Shown one piece after another: positions 26,339 to 35,244 of a stretch of 64,000 bases of DNA; position 1 is the first letter of the stretch, and each line of letters begins with the position of its first letter. This DNA comes from Actinomyces viscosus (GTDB lineage Bacteria > Actinomycetota > Actinomycetes > Actinomycetales > Actinomycetaceae). Below the pieces are notes generated by a model. That model had not been told where the DNA came from, ran no database searches, and was given only the letters and a program-made list of their open reading frames with translations. The DNA lies in NCBI RefSeq assembly GCF_900637975.1, contig NZ_LR134477.1:3286001-3350000 (forward strand), given 5' to 3'. The position numbers and the translations under genes were made by a program.

Positions 26339-26859
26339 GAGCGCACCTCCGCCCTCAGCTCGCTCAGGCGGGCCGCGGTGGTCTCCATCCAGCGCAGGTC
26401 GGCCTCGATGTGGAACAGGGCGTGGTCGGCCAGCAGCACCGTGCGCAGGTCGCCGTCCTGCTTGAGGCGGGTCAGCTCGCGCATGCGCGCCATGTGCTCG
26501 GCGCGCTGGAGGTCGAGGAGCCGACCGGCGTCGTCGTCGAGCATGAGGGCGATGACGGTCTTGGCGAAGATGTCCGCCTGGACGTCGCCGGCGGGGGTGA
26601 CGGGGGTCAGGAGCCACTGCTCGACGGCGTCCCGACCGGCGTCGGTGACCTCGTAGCGCTTGCGCTCCGGGCCGGCGCCCGCCTCGGCCTCGACCTGGGT
26701 GATGAGCCCGTCACGCACCAGGCGGGCGAGCGTGGCGTAGACCTGCCCGTAGGCCAGCGGCCTGGAGGCGGCGAACCAGTGGTCCCAGGAGCGCTTGAGG
26801 TCGTAGCCGTGCCCCGGGCCCGCGCTGAGCAGGCCCAGAAGAGTGAGTCGTGATTCCAT
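26335..26859 (-). CDS. PadR-family transcriptional regulator
   Basis: A 174-residue regulator. The winged helix (about 1-80) reads ESRLTLLGLLSAGPGHGYDLKRSWDHWF, PLAYGQVYATLARLVRDGLI and RKRYEVTDAGRDAVEQWL. The C-terminal part (about 90-170) is a PadR_C/Vir-type helical dimerisation domain. The start ATG at 26859 is preferred over the longer frame from 27012 because a TATAGT -10 ends 7 nt before it. It is the first gene of an exporter operon, so it probably represses itself and the transporter until a ligand binds. Confidence 0.92.
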   Translation of the reverse strand: MESRLTLLGLLSAGPGHGYDLKRSWDHWFAASRPLAYGQVYATLARLVRDGLITQVEAEAGAGPERKRYEVTDAGRDAVEQWLLTPVTPAGDVQADIFAKTVIALMLDDDAGRLLDLQRAEHMARMRELTRLKQDGDLRTVLLADHALFHIEADLRWMETTAARLSELRAEVRS

Positions 26860-26866
26860 GCTCGCG

Positions 26867-26890
26867 ACTATACGCTGAGTGTATACACTC
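26867..26890 (-). promoter_or_regulatory. padR leaderless promoter and palindromic operator
   Basis: On the minus strand, TATAGT (26867-26872) ends 7 nt before the padR ATG. A perfect 14-bp palindrome GAGTGTATACACTC (26877-26890) sits 4 bp upstream of it, in the -10/-35 spacer. A dimeric repressor bound there would block the polymerase, so this is the likely PadR operator. Confidence 0.7.
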
Positions 26891-27014
26891 GCGGCATACT
26901 CCGTGAGGAGGAGATCGCCTCCTGCTGCTCGGGCGGGTGAGAGCCTCGATCCGAGGCGGCGCGGGAGGTGCACGGACATCGTCTCAGCTATCAAAATGAC
27001 GGGTCGGACCATGT

Positions 27015-27055
27015 TTGACAGGCCCCGGACGCACCTTTAGGTTAGGCGTGCCTTT
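27015..27055 (+). promoter_or_regulatory. Siderophore operon promoter with DtxR/IdeR iron box
   Basis: TTGACA (27015-27020), a 17-bp spacer and TAGGTT (27038-27043) form a near-consensus promoter. The 19-mer at 27037-27055 (TTAGGTTAGGCGTGCCTTT) matches 16 of 19 positions of the IdeR consensus TWAGGTWAGSCTWACCTWA and covers the -10 box. Iron-loaded DtxR/IdeR should therefore repress the operon. Confidence 0.8.
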
Positions 27056-27080
27056 GTTGTGGGGAGCGGGGGGAGGCCTG

Positions 27081-28190
27081 ATGTCGGAGGAGGACATCGG
27101 CAGCGGTGCTCGCCCCTCTTGCACCCGCGCGACGCCACCCGGAGCGGGTGGACAGACGGCCGGCACCCGCCCCGGTCCCGGCCCTCGCCCTGGGCGCCCG
27201 CTCATCCTCCTGGCCGCCGCCGCGCTGCTGGCCGCGAGCATCCTGGCCTCCCTGCTCATCGGCTCCTCGAAGATCCCCGCCGACCAGGTCGTCCACTACC
27301 TGCTCCACCCGGACGCCTCCAACGTCAGCTACAACATCAACGTCCTGCGCGTCCAGCGCACCCTCATCGGCCTGCTCGTTGGAGCGGCCCTGGCAGTGGC
27401 CGGCGCGGTCATGCAGGCCGTCACCCGCAACCCCCTGGCCGAGCCCGGCCTGCTCGGCGTCAACGCCGGCGCCTCACTGGGCATCGTCCTGGGGACCGCC
27501 GCGCTCGGCGTGCTCCCGGTGCCCGGCCAGCTGGCCCTGGCGGCCGGCGGCGCCCTGGCGGCTACCGCGCTCGTCCAGGTCATCGGCATGATCGGCAGCG
27601 CCGTGGGTGGAGCGGGCGGCGGCTCGCCGGTGCGCCTGGTCCTCATCGGCGTGGCCTTCTCGGCCTTCGCCGAGGCGGTCATCCGCGGCGTCGTGCTGAC
27701 GATGCCGAACCTGTTCCGCACCTTCATCGACTGGGAGGTCGGCTCCCTGACCCGCGCCGACATCCCCCTGCCGGCCATGGCGGCCCTCGTGCTCCTGGGG
27801 ATCGGCGCGGCCCTCCTCCTGGCCGGCGCCCTGGACAACATCGCCCTGGGCGACGACGTCGCGGCCGCCCTGGGCACCCGGGTCGGCCTCGTGCGGGCGG
27901 CGAGCCTGGCGGTCATCACCGTCCTGTGTGCCACCGCCACCACGGTGGCCGGCCCCATCGGCTTCGTCGGACTCATGGCGCCCCTGACGGCCTCCTGGCT
28001 CATGGGACCCCACCGGGGCTGGATCGTGGCGCTGTGCGCGCTGGTGGGGCCCGCCGTCGTCCTGGCCGCCGACGTCCTGGGCCGCGTCCTGGCCCGCCCC
28101 GGAGAGATGCAGGTCGGCCTGCTGACAGCCTTCGTCGGCTCACCCGTCCTGCTGCTCATGGTCCTGCGGATGAAGGACCGAGCCTCATGA
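27081..28190 (+). CDS. FecCD-type siderophore ABC permease, subunit 1
   Basis: A 369-residue iron-siderophore permease with about nine to ten helices after a 40-residue Pro/Gly-rich cytoplasmic tail. Family marks are VLRVQRTLIGLLVGAALAVAGAVMQAVTRNPLAEPGLLGVNAGAS spread over helices 2-3, and GPIGFVGLMAPLTASWLMG, the region that contacts the ATPase. ATG 27081 is preferred: the longer frame from TTG 27015 would translate its own -35 and -10. It overlaps the second permease gene by 4 bp (ATGA). Confidence 0.93.
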   Translation: MSEEDIGSGARPSCTRATPPGAGGQTAGTRPGPGPRPGRPLILLAAAALLAASILASLLIGSSKIPADQVVHYLLHPDASNVSYNINVLRVQRTLIGLLVGAALAVAGAVMQAVTRNPLAEPGLLGVNAGASLGIVLGTAALGVLPVPGQLALAAGGALAATALVQVIGMIGSAVGGAGGGSPVRLVLIGVAFSAFAEAVIRGVVLTMPNLFRTFIDWEVGSLTRADIPLPAMAALVLLGIGAALLLAGALDNIALGDDVAAALGTRVGLVRAASLAVITVLCATATTVAGPIGFVGLMAPLTASWLMGPHRGWIVALCALVGPAVVLAADVLGRVLARPGEMQVGLLTAFVGSPVLLLMVLRMKDRAS

Positions 28191-29305
28191 GGGCCGGCGA
28201 GCCGCACCGCGCACTGGCACCGACGCGCCCGCCCGTCGCCGCAGGCCCGCGCCGCCGCCTCCACGTGGGCACCGACGCCGGGCGGTTGTGGATCGTCGTC
28301 GGCCGCTGGTCGGTGCTCATCAGGCCGCGCCACGTCGTCATCGGCCTCGTCCTGCTGGCGCTCAGCCTCGCGGTGGCCGTCGCCGCCCTGCGTCTGGGGA
28401 GGTTCACCGTCTCCACCCAGGAGGTCATCGACGCCCTCCGAGGGCAGGGGCGCCGGATCGTCCAGATCGTCGTCGTCATGTGGAAGCTGCCCCGGATCCT
28501 GCTGGGGCTCGTAGCGGGCCTGGCCCTGGGCGTGGCCGGCGCCGTCTTCCAGACCATCACCCGCAACCCCCTGGGCTCGCCCGACCTCATCGGCTTCAGC
28601 ACCGGCGCGCAGACCGGGATCCTGGTCAGCGTCCTGCTCCTGCCCGGCGGCATGCTGTCCACCTCCCTGGCCTCCTTCATCGGCGGCGCCGCCGTGGGGA
28701 CGGTGACCTACCTCGTCTCCCTGCGCGGTGGATTCACCGGGCTGCGCTTCATCCTGGTGGGCATCGCCATCAGCTCGATGCTCGTGTCGGTCAACCGCTG
28801 GCTCCTGGTGCGGGTCGACGACGATCAGGGCCTGGGCGCCCTCAAGGCCATCACCGGCACCCTCGGGGCGGCCCGGTGGCCGGTGGTCACCCCGACCTGC
28901 CTGGCCATCGCGGTCGCCGTGACCCTCACCCTGCTGGCCGGCAGGCACCTGCAGGTCCTGTCCCTGGGCGAGCAGGTGTCCACGATCCTGGGCAGCCCCA
29001 CCCGCCGCGTCAGCGCCGTCCTCATCCTGCTGGGCACGGTGCTGGTGGCGGTGGTGACGATGGCGGCCGGCCCCATCGGCTTCGTGGCCCTCGTCGCGCC
29101 CCACCTCGCCCGGCTCCTCACCGGCTCCCCGCAGCCCCCGCTGCTGGTGAGCGGCCTGACCGGGAGCCTCCTGCTGGTGGGCGCCGACCTGCTCAGCCAG
29201 CTGGTGCTCGAGTCGATGCCCGTCAGCGTGGTGACCAACGCCGTCGGCGGGCTCTACCTCATGGTGGCGCTGACCGTGGCGGCGCGCGGAAGGAGACCCC
29301 TGTGA
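28187..29305 (+). CDS. FecCD-type siderophore ABC permease, subunit 2
   Basis: A 372-residue permease, FepG-like, with an Arg/Pro-rich N-terminal tail (about 1-50) and about ten helices. VAGAVFQTITRNPLGSPDLIGFSTGAQTG (read in two parts) and AAGPIGFVALVAPHLARLL are the FecCD signatures. It pairs with subunit 1 as a heterodimer. The ATG overlaps the previous stop, and its own stop overlaps the GTG of the ATPase gene (GTGA). Confidence 0.94.
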   Translation: MRAGEPHRALAPTRPPVAAGPRRRLHVGTDAGRLWIVVGRWSVLIRPRHVVIGLVLLALSLAVAVAALRLGRFTVSTQEVIDALRGQGRRIVQIVVVMWKLPRILLGLVAGLALGVAGAVFQTITRNPLGSPDLIGFSTGAQTGILVSVLLLPGGMLSTSLASFIGGAAVGTVTYLVSLRGGFTGLRFILVGIAISSMLVSVNRWLLVRVDDDQGLGALKAITGTLGAARWPVVTPTCLAIAVAVTLTLLAGRHLQVLSLGEQVSTILGSPTRRVSAVLILLGTVLVAVVTMAAGPIGFVALVAPHLARLLTGSPQPPLLVSGLTGSLLLVGADLLSQLVLESMPVSVVTNAVGGLYLMVALTVAARGRRPL

Positions 29306-30309
29306 CCGACCTGCCCAGCTCCTCGGAGCTCTCGGACCTGCCCGCCGAGCCGCCCACGGACTCCTCCGTCGCCTCTGGGCCGGCCGCCTCCTCGGCTCGC
29401 CTGGCCGCCCGGGGCGCGACCATCGCCTACGAGCGCCACGTCGTCTCCCGCGACCTCGACGTCGACATCCCGGCCGGTGTCTTCACCGCCATCGTGGGCC
29501 CCAACGCCTGCGGGAAGTCCACGCTGCTGCGCGCCCTGGCCCGCCTGCACCGGCCCGCCCGCGGCGCGGTCCTGCTCGACGGCGCCGACATCGCCCGCCT
29601 GGGCACCAAGGAGGTGGCCCGCCGGGTCGGCCTGCTGCCCCAGAGCGCCGTCGTGCCCAGCGGCATGCTGGTGCGCGACCTCGTGGCCCGCGGCCGCTTC
29701 CCCCACCAGGGCCTGTTCCGCCAGTGGTCGCCCCAGGACCGCGACGCCGTCGAGGAGGCCATGGAGATGGTGGGCGTCACCGAGCTGGCCGCCCGTCCCG
29801 TCGACGAGCTCAGTGGCGGCCAGCGCCAGCGGGTGTGGATCGCCCTGGCCCTGGCCCAGGGCACCGAGACGATCCTCCTGGATGAGCCCACCACCTTCCT
29901 CGACCTGGCCCACCAGGTCGACATCCTCCAGCTGTGCCGCCGCCTCAACGCCGACGGGCGCACGGTGGTGGCCGTCCTGCACGACCTCAACCAGGCCGCA
30001 CGCTGCGCCGAGCACATGATCGTCATGCATGCCGGCCGGGTGCGCGTCACCGGCTCCCCGCGCCGGATCCTCACCGAGGACCTCATCGAGGAGGTCTTCG
30101 GCCTGGAGGCCGTCATCGCCCCCGACCCGGTGGCCGGCACCCCCATGGTGGTGCCCCGCAACCTGGGCGCGGCCGCGCAGGCGGGCTCCGGCCCGGACTC
30201 CGTGCCCGCCGCCCCCGCTCCACAGTCCACTGCCGAGCCCGCCTCGGCAGGTATCAGCCCGACTGCTCGCTCCCAGCAGGACGGACAAGAAAGGAACACC
30301 GACAGATGA
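29302..30309 (+). CDS. Siderophore ABC transporter ATPase, FepC-like
   Basis: A 335-residue ATPase. Walker A is GPNACGKSTLL (about 72-80), with Ala-Cys in place of the more common Gly-Ala/Ser. A Q-loop lies in LLPQSAVVP, signature LSGGQRQRVWIALALAQ, Walker B ILLDEPTTFLD and switch His in AVLHDLNQA. A Pro/Ala-rich C-terminal extension of about 45 residues is unusual for FepC. The GTG start overlaps subunit 2. It powers uptake of ferric siderophore across the cytoplasmic membrane. Confidence 0.95.
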   Translation: MTDLPSSSELSDLPAEPPTDSSVASGPAASSARLAARGATIAYERHVVSRDLDVDIPAGVFTAIVGPNACGKSTLLRALARLHRPARGAVLLDGADIARLGTKEVARRVGLLPQSAVVPSGMLVRDLVARGRFPHQGLFRQWSPQDRDAVEEAMEMVGVTELAARPVDELSGGQRQRVWIALALAQGTETILLDEPTTFLDLAHQVDILQLCRRLNADGRTVVAVLHDLNQAARCAEHMIVMHAGRVRVTGSPRRILTEDLIEEVFGLEAVIAPDPVAGTPMVVPRNLGAAAQAGSGPDSVPAAPAPQSTAEPASAGISPTARSQQDGQERNTDR

Positions 30310-31382
30310 ACGCATCCACGCGGCGCGCCCGCCGCTTGAGACAGGGCCTCGTCGCCGTCGTCGCCATGGTGCTGAGTACCGGACTGGCGGCCTGCGGCTC
30401 CTCCGACTCGACCTCCACCTCAACCGCCGCAGCCTCAGCAGGGGCCTCCGGCGCCGCGTCGTCGGCCGCCTCCCCGCAGGCCACCTGGCCGGTCACCATC
30501 AAGGGTGACGACGGCGTCGACGTCGAGATCAAGGCCGAGCCCAAGAGCATCGTGTCCACCTCCGTGACGCTCACCGGCTCGCTCCTGGCCATCGATGCCC
30601 CGGTGGTCGCCTCGACCCCCGCCAAGAAGAAGGATGACAAGACCGACGACAACGGCTTCTTCGTCCAGTGGTCCAAGCAGGCCACTGACAAGGGTGTCAA
30701 GGCCATCGACGGTACGGAGGACAACCTTGCCCAGACCGTGGCCGGCGACAACCCCGACCTCATCATCGTCGCCAAGACGGGCCAGGACTCGGCCGTCAAG
30801 GTCGTCGACAGCCTGCGCCAGCTCGAGGTGCCGGTCCTCGTCATCGACTACGGCTCGCACTCCTGGCAGGACGTGACCAAGACCCTGGGCCAGGCCACCG
30901 GCCGCCAGGCCAAGGCCGACTCCGTCATCCAGGACTACAACACCAAGGCGGAGAAGGCCAAGAGCGCCATCTCGGTCCCGCAGGGGTCGACGTCGGTCTT
31001 CACCGTCCCGGGCGACGGCACCAAGGGCGCCAACGCCTTCACTGAGGAGGCCCCGCAGGTCCAGCTCCTCAAGGACCTGGGCTTCACCATCGCCGCCGTC
31101 CCCGACTCCGTCAAGGGCGACCAGTCCATGGGTGAGCGCAAGGACATCGTCCAGCTCTCGCCTGAGAACGTCCAGGCCGGGCTGACCGGCGACAACTGGG
31201 TGGTCATCGCCGCTGACGAGACCGCCAAGACCGCCGTCACCAGCAACGAGACCTTCAGCTCGGCCGCCCCGGTGACCGGCGGCAAGGTGCAGTACATGCC
31301 GCCCTCGTCCTTCCGGCTGGACTACTACTCGGCCCTCGAGATGCTCGACGCCGTCCAGAAGGCCTACCCCAAGGCCTCCTGA
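30306..31382 (+). CDS. Siderophore-binding lipoprotein, FepB-like
   Basis: A 358-residue substrate-binding protein. The signal peptide ends in a lipobox (STGLAAC, Cys30), so it is anchored to the outer face of the membrane. A Ser/Thr/Ala linker (about 31-60) is followed by a periplasmic-binding fold, PBP2_TroA/FepB class, with NPDLIIVAKTG near residue 155 and VLVIDYGSHSW near 180. It contains a Lys/Asp-rich loop KKKDDKTDDN near residues 102-111. It is the last gene of the operon; the ATG overlaps the ATPase stop (ATGA). The exact siderophore is not predictable. Confidence 0.94.
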   Translation: MNASTRRARRLRQGLVAVVAMVLSTGLAACGSSDSTSTSTAAASAGASGAASSAASPQATWPVTIKGDDGVDVEIKAEPKSIVSTSVTLTGSLLAIDAPVVASTPAKKKDDKTDDNGFFVQWSKQATDKGVKAIDGTEDNLAQTVAGDNPDLIIVAKTGQDSAVKVVDSLRQLEVPVLVIDYGSHSWQDVTKTLGQATGRQAKADSVIQDYNTKAEKAKSAISVPQGSTSVFTVPGDGTKGANAFTEEAPQVQLLKDLGFTIAAVPDSVKGDQSMGERKDIVQLSPENVQAGLTGDNWVVIAADETAKTAVTSNETFSSAAPVTGGKVQYMPPSSFRLDYYSALEMLDAVQKAYPKAS

Positions 31383-31405
31383 CCTCGCCTGATCCGACCA
31401 GCGAC

Positions 31406-31445
31406 GGGGGTGCCCCGGGCCAGCCGCCCGGGGCACCCCCTTTTT
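31406..31445 (+). terminator. Rho-independent terminator of siderophore operon
   Basis: A perfect 15-bp stem (GGGGGTGCCCCGGGC / GCCCGGGGCACCCCC) with a short loop is followed directly by TTTTT. It begins 24 bp after the lipoprotein stop and is the best canonical terminator in the window. Confidence 0.93.
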
Positions 31446-31475
31446 CCCGTTAGCCCATCGGCGGCCGGGGCTCGC

Positions 31476-31546
31476 GGTCGTACCTTACGGGTCGAGGTCG
31501 GAGGGGTAGAGGGTACGAACGCGAGACCTACCCTACGAAGGCGCGG
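31476..31546. repeat. Dispersed repeat family B, copy 1
   Basis: GGTCGTACCTTA..., GGGTAGAGGGTACGAACGCG and GACCTACCCTACGAAGGCGCGG match copy 3 (63469-63541) in the same orientation and copy 2 (46836-46951) in the opposite one. Only the central part is present. It lies between the convergent siderophore operon and the peptide transporter gene. Confidence 0.65.
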
Positions 31547-31567
31547 CTGGAACGGCGGTCTTGGCGG

Positions 31568-33139
31568 CTAGTCCTGCGAGGTCACCCCGACGTCGGCCAT
31601 CTGCCGCTCCGTCCAGGGGGCGACGACGAACAGGATGACGGCCACGGCGACCGTCACTGCGCCCAGTCCGTAGTAGTAGGTGGAGTTCGCGACGTTCTCC
31701 GTCTGGGCGATGATGAAGCCGGCGAGCCCCTGACCGGTCGCGGTCGTCAGCAGCCACAGGCTCATCGTCTGGGAGGCGAAGTTCTTGGGCGCCAGCGCCG
31801 ACGTCGTCGCCAGCCCCACCGGGGACAGGAAGAGCTCACTGACGGTCTGGATGATGAACACCACGGCCAGGAACCACCAGGGGGCCAGGTCCTGCCCGCC
31901 CGGCCAGGCCTGGAAACCGTAGCCCAGGATGAAGGCCGATGAGCCGATGATGAGCACCGAGATCGCGAACTTCATGATGGTCGAGGGGAACCTGCCGGCC
32001 CGGCGGGTGAACAGCCACCCGATGAACGGGGCCAGGATGACGATCGTGGCCGGGTTGATGGACTGGTAGGTCTCAGGATTGATGACCCAGCCCAGCAGGG
32101 GGATGCGGCCGTCCGTGTTGGCCTTGGCGAAGGTGGCCATCTTGCCTGCTGCCTGCTCGGAGATCATGAAGAAGAGCACCGCCCCGATCCACAGGGGGAT
32201 GTAGGCGCGCAGGTGGGTGCGCTCGCGGGCAGTGACCTTCGGGGAGCGGAACATGAGCGTGAAGTAGCCCAGCGCCGCGCCCGCCGGGATGATGAGCATG
32301 GTGGTGGAGATGGCGTCCAGCAGGCTGCCGGTCAGGCTGCTCAGGACGGCTACGAGCGCGGCCGTGCCCGCCAGGGTCGCCACCGACACCATGAGGAGAC
32401 GTTGGCGCTCCTCGGGGCGGATGGGGTTGGGGACGGTGAAGGCGAAGGCCGAGAGCTTGTGGCGCCCGTAGACGAAGGCCGCCAGGGCCACCGCCATGCC
32501 GACGGCGGCCGAGGAGAACCCGGCGTGGTAGCCGTAGTGCTCGCGCAGCCAGCCCGTCACCAGCGGGGAGGCCAGGGACCCGAGGTTCACCGACATGTAG
32601 AACAGTTGGAAGCCGGCATCACGTCGGGGATCGTCGTCATCGTAGAGGCCCCCGACGATCGTGGACAGGTTCGGCTTGATGAAGCCGGTGCCCACGGCCA
32701 CCAGCACGATCCCCAGCCAGGACAGGGCGGTTACAGGGATCGACAGGCAGATGTGGCCGGCCATGATGACCACCCCGCCGTAGAGGGTGGACAGCCACGG
32801 CCCGATGATGCGGTCGGCGAAGATGCCGCCGGGGATCGCCAGCAGGTAGACGGCCGCGCTGTAGGAGGCGAGGATGACCTGCCCGGAGTTGTCGCTCAGG
32901 CCCAGGCCGCCGTTGGCCACCGTGTCGGTGATGAAGTACAGCAGGATGGCGCGCATCCCGTAGTAGGAGAAGCGCTCCCACATCTCCACGTTGAGCATCC
33001 ACGGCAGCCCCCGGGGGTGACCGAACAGTCCGCGATCCTCCTTCGACGGCGTCATGCGCAAGGTGTCGGGCCGCCACCGGCTGGAGATCATCCGGCTGGT
33101 TTCGAGATCGTCCTCGACGGGAGTCGGGGTCGTTGGCAT
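31568..33139 (-). CDS. POT-family proton-coupled peptide transporter
   Basis: A 523-residue major facilitator for di- and tripeptides with about 14 helices. Visible are WERFSYYGMRAILLYF (helix 1, with the conserved ERFxYY motif), GGIFADRIIG, GTGFIKPNLSTIVG, FYMSVNLGSLASPLV and the proton-binding-type region GYHAGFSSAAVGM. GQGLAGFIIAQTE and the last helices are intact. A decayed near-duplicate lies just upstream. Separate expression is likely because an inverted repeat lies in the 147-bp gap. Confidence 0.95.
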   Translation of the reverse strand: MPTTPTPVEDDLETSRMISSRWRPDTLRMTPSKEDRGLFGHPRGLPWMLNVEMWERFSYYGMRAILLYFITDTVANGGLGLSDNSGQVILASYSAAVYLLAIPGGIFADRIIGPWLSTLYGGVVIMAGHICLSIPVTALSWLGIVLVAVGTGFIKPNLSTIVGGLYDDDDPRRDAGFQLFYMSVNLGSLASPLVTGWLREHYGYHAGFSSAAVGMAVALAAFVYGRHKLSAFAFTVPNPIRPEERQRLLMVSVATLAGTAALVAVLSSLTGSLLDAISTTMLIIPAGAALGYFTLMFRSPKVTARERTHLRAYIPLWIGAVLFFMISEQAAGKMATFAKANTDGRIPLLGWVINPETYQSINPATIVILAPFIGWLFTRRAGRFPSTIMKFAISVLIIGSSAFILGYGFQAWPGGQDLAPWWFLAVVFIIQTVSELFLSPVGLATTSALAPKNFASQTMSLWLLTTATGQGLAGFIIAQTENVANSTYYYGLGAVTVAVAVILFVVAPWTERQMADVGVTSQD

Positions 33140-33286
33140 AAGACTCTCCCTTCCTGTGGTCGGGTGAGACGTGCAACCGGACCGTCACTGTCCGGCACGA
33201 ACCACAGGTACCCGTGAACCCTACCCCGACCGTGCGGTCGGTCGGGGGAGAATGTCGGAGGACAACGCGGGAGGATCTCGTGGCGC

Positions 33287-34901
33287 CTACTCGGCGGTTG
33301 CCGCCTCGACGTCGGCCATCTGCCGCTGCGTCCACGGGGCGACGGCGAACAGGACCAGGGCCATCAGCAGCGTGGCCACGCCCAGGCCGTAGTAGTACGT
33401 GGAGTCGGAGATGTCCTCGGTCTGGGCGATGATGAACCCGGCGACGCCCTGCCCGGCGGCGACGCTGAGCCACCACAGCCCCATCGCCTGGGAGGCGAAG
33501 CTCTTGGGGGCCAGGGTCGTCGTCGTGGCCAGGCCGACCGGGGTCAGGAAGAGCTCGGCCACGGTCTGGATGACGTAGACCAGCGCGAGGAACCACCAGG
33601 GGGACAGGTGCTGCCCGCCCGGCCAGATCTGGAAGCCGTAACCCAGCATGAGCGCCGAGAGCCCGACGATGAGCACCGCGATGACGAACTTCATGATGGT
33701 CGAGGGGAACCTGCCGGCCCGGCGGGTGAAGAGCATGCCGATCAGCGGGGCCAGGAGCACGATCGCGGCGGGGTTGACGGACTGGTAGGCCTCGGCGGTG
33801 GTCGACCAGTCGAAAAGGGGCAGCCGCAGGTCCGTGTTGGACTCGGCGAAGGTCGCCATCTTGCCAGCTGCCTGCTCGGTGATCATGAAGAACAGGACCG
33901 CGCCGATCCACAGGGGGATGTAGGCGTGCAGGTGAGTGCGCTCGCGGGCGGTCACCTTCGGGGAGCGGAACATGACCACGAAGTAGGTCACTGCGGCGCC
34001 CACCGGTACCAGCAGGCCCGCCGTGGCGACGGTGTTCACCAGGCTGCCGGTGACCACCTGGAGGAGCGCCACCAGGACACCAATAGCCGCCAGGACCCCG
34101 AGGGAGCCCAGCAGGAGGCGCCGGCGCTCCTCGGGGCGGATGGGGTTGGGGACGGTGAAGGCGAAGGCGGAGAGCTTGTGGCGCCCGTAGACGAAGGCCG
34201 CCAGGGCGAAGGCCATGCCGACGGCGGCCGAGGAGAAGCCGGCGTGGTAGCCGTAGTGGTTGCGCAGCCACCCGTCAGCAGGGGTGAGGCGAAGGCGCCG
34301 ACGTTGATGGACATGTAGAACAGCTGGAAGCCGGCGTCACGGCGGATGTCGTCATCGGTAGAGGCCTCCGACGATCGTCGTCAGGTTCGGCTTGATGAAG
34401 CCGGTGCCCACGGCCACCAGGACGATCCCCAGCCAGGAGGTGGCCACCACGGGGATGGACAGGCAGATATGGCCGGCCATGATGACCACCCCGCCGTAGA
34501 GGGTGGACAGCCACGGCCCGATGATGCGGTCGGCGAAGATGCCGCCGGGGATCGCCAGCAGGTAGACGGCCGCCGTAGGAGGCGAGGATGACCTGCCCGG
34601 AGTTGTCGCTCAGGCCCAGGCCGCCGTTGGCCACGGTGTCGGTGATGAAGTACAGCAGGATGGCGCGCATCCCGTAGTAGGAGAAGCGCTCCCACATCTC
34701 CACGTTGAGCATCCACGGCAGGCCCTTGGGGTGGCCGAAGAGCCCACGGTCCTGTCTCGACGGCGTGGTGCGCAGGGCGGCGGGCCGCCACCGGCTGGAG
34801 ATAAGACGCCCCGGCTGGGCGTCCTCGTCCGCAAGGTCGTCCGCAAGGTCGTCGACCGTTGCTGCTGGGCCTGAGATGGGGCCTGGCGTGGACTGTGCCA
34901 T
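33287..34901 (-). pseudogene. Second POT peptide transporter, three frameshifts
   Basis: A close paralogue of the gene at 31.6-33.1 kb. Starting at MAQSTPGPISG (34901) the frame reads WERFSYYGMRAILLYF normally until ILASY. Compared with the paralogue, two bases are missing near 34573-34576, one extra base is present near 34357 and one base is missing near 34271. The C-terminal 310 residues (33287-34216) are fully open. All three changes fall within 310 bp, in DNA that is nearly identical to the intact copy. It is either a decaying duplicate or an assembly problem in a repeated region; as written it cannot make a transporter. Confidence 0.85.
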
Positions 34902-35084
34902 GGCGCTGTCCCTTCCTATGAGCGGTGGCGGTGCGCGCCGACCGCGGTGATCCGATCCAGGGCGCCGGGTGGTCCATGGTGCGCGGAGTGCGGGAGGAGG
35001 TCCAGACCTGTCGCCGACAAGATATGTGGTTTTGCCGCGACGATAGCGGGCAGTCTGTTTCCGGCATGCTTCCGGCGCAGAGTG

Positions 35085-35134
35085 CCGGTGACCCCGGGCA
35101 GACAGCTTCGGGGCTGTCTGCCCGGGGCCACCGG
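35085..35134. terminator. Long hairpin downstream of lldD
   Basis: A 22-bp stem with one mismatch (left arm 35085-35106, right arm 35113-35134; core CCCCGGGCAGACAGC / GCTGTCTGCCCGGGG). On the + strand the loop is a C(TTCG)G tetraloop. It lies 111 bp beyond the lldD stop and upstream of the POT pseudogene. No T run follows; it is a likely terminator or mRNA 3'-end structure. Confidence 0.6.
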
Positions 35135-35244
35135 GTGCCGCCCGAGGGCGGCCGCAGGGATTCCTCCGCACGGCGGAGGGCAGGGGGAGGGCTGGTCAGG
35201 ACCGGCTGATACAGGCGGGTCCGGACTGATCGCTCCGGCCGGAC

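Noticed and set aside
32637..34271. 544-codon frame across both POT genes
   Set aside because: It reads the wrong frame through the intact transporter and is a by-product of high G+C.
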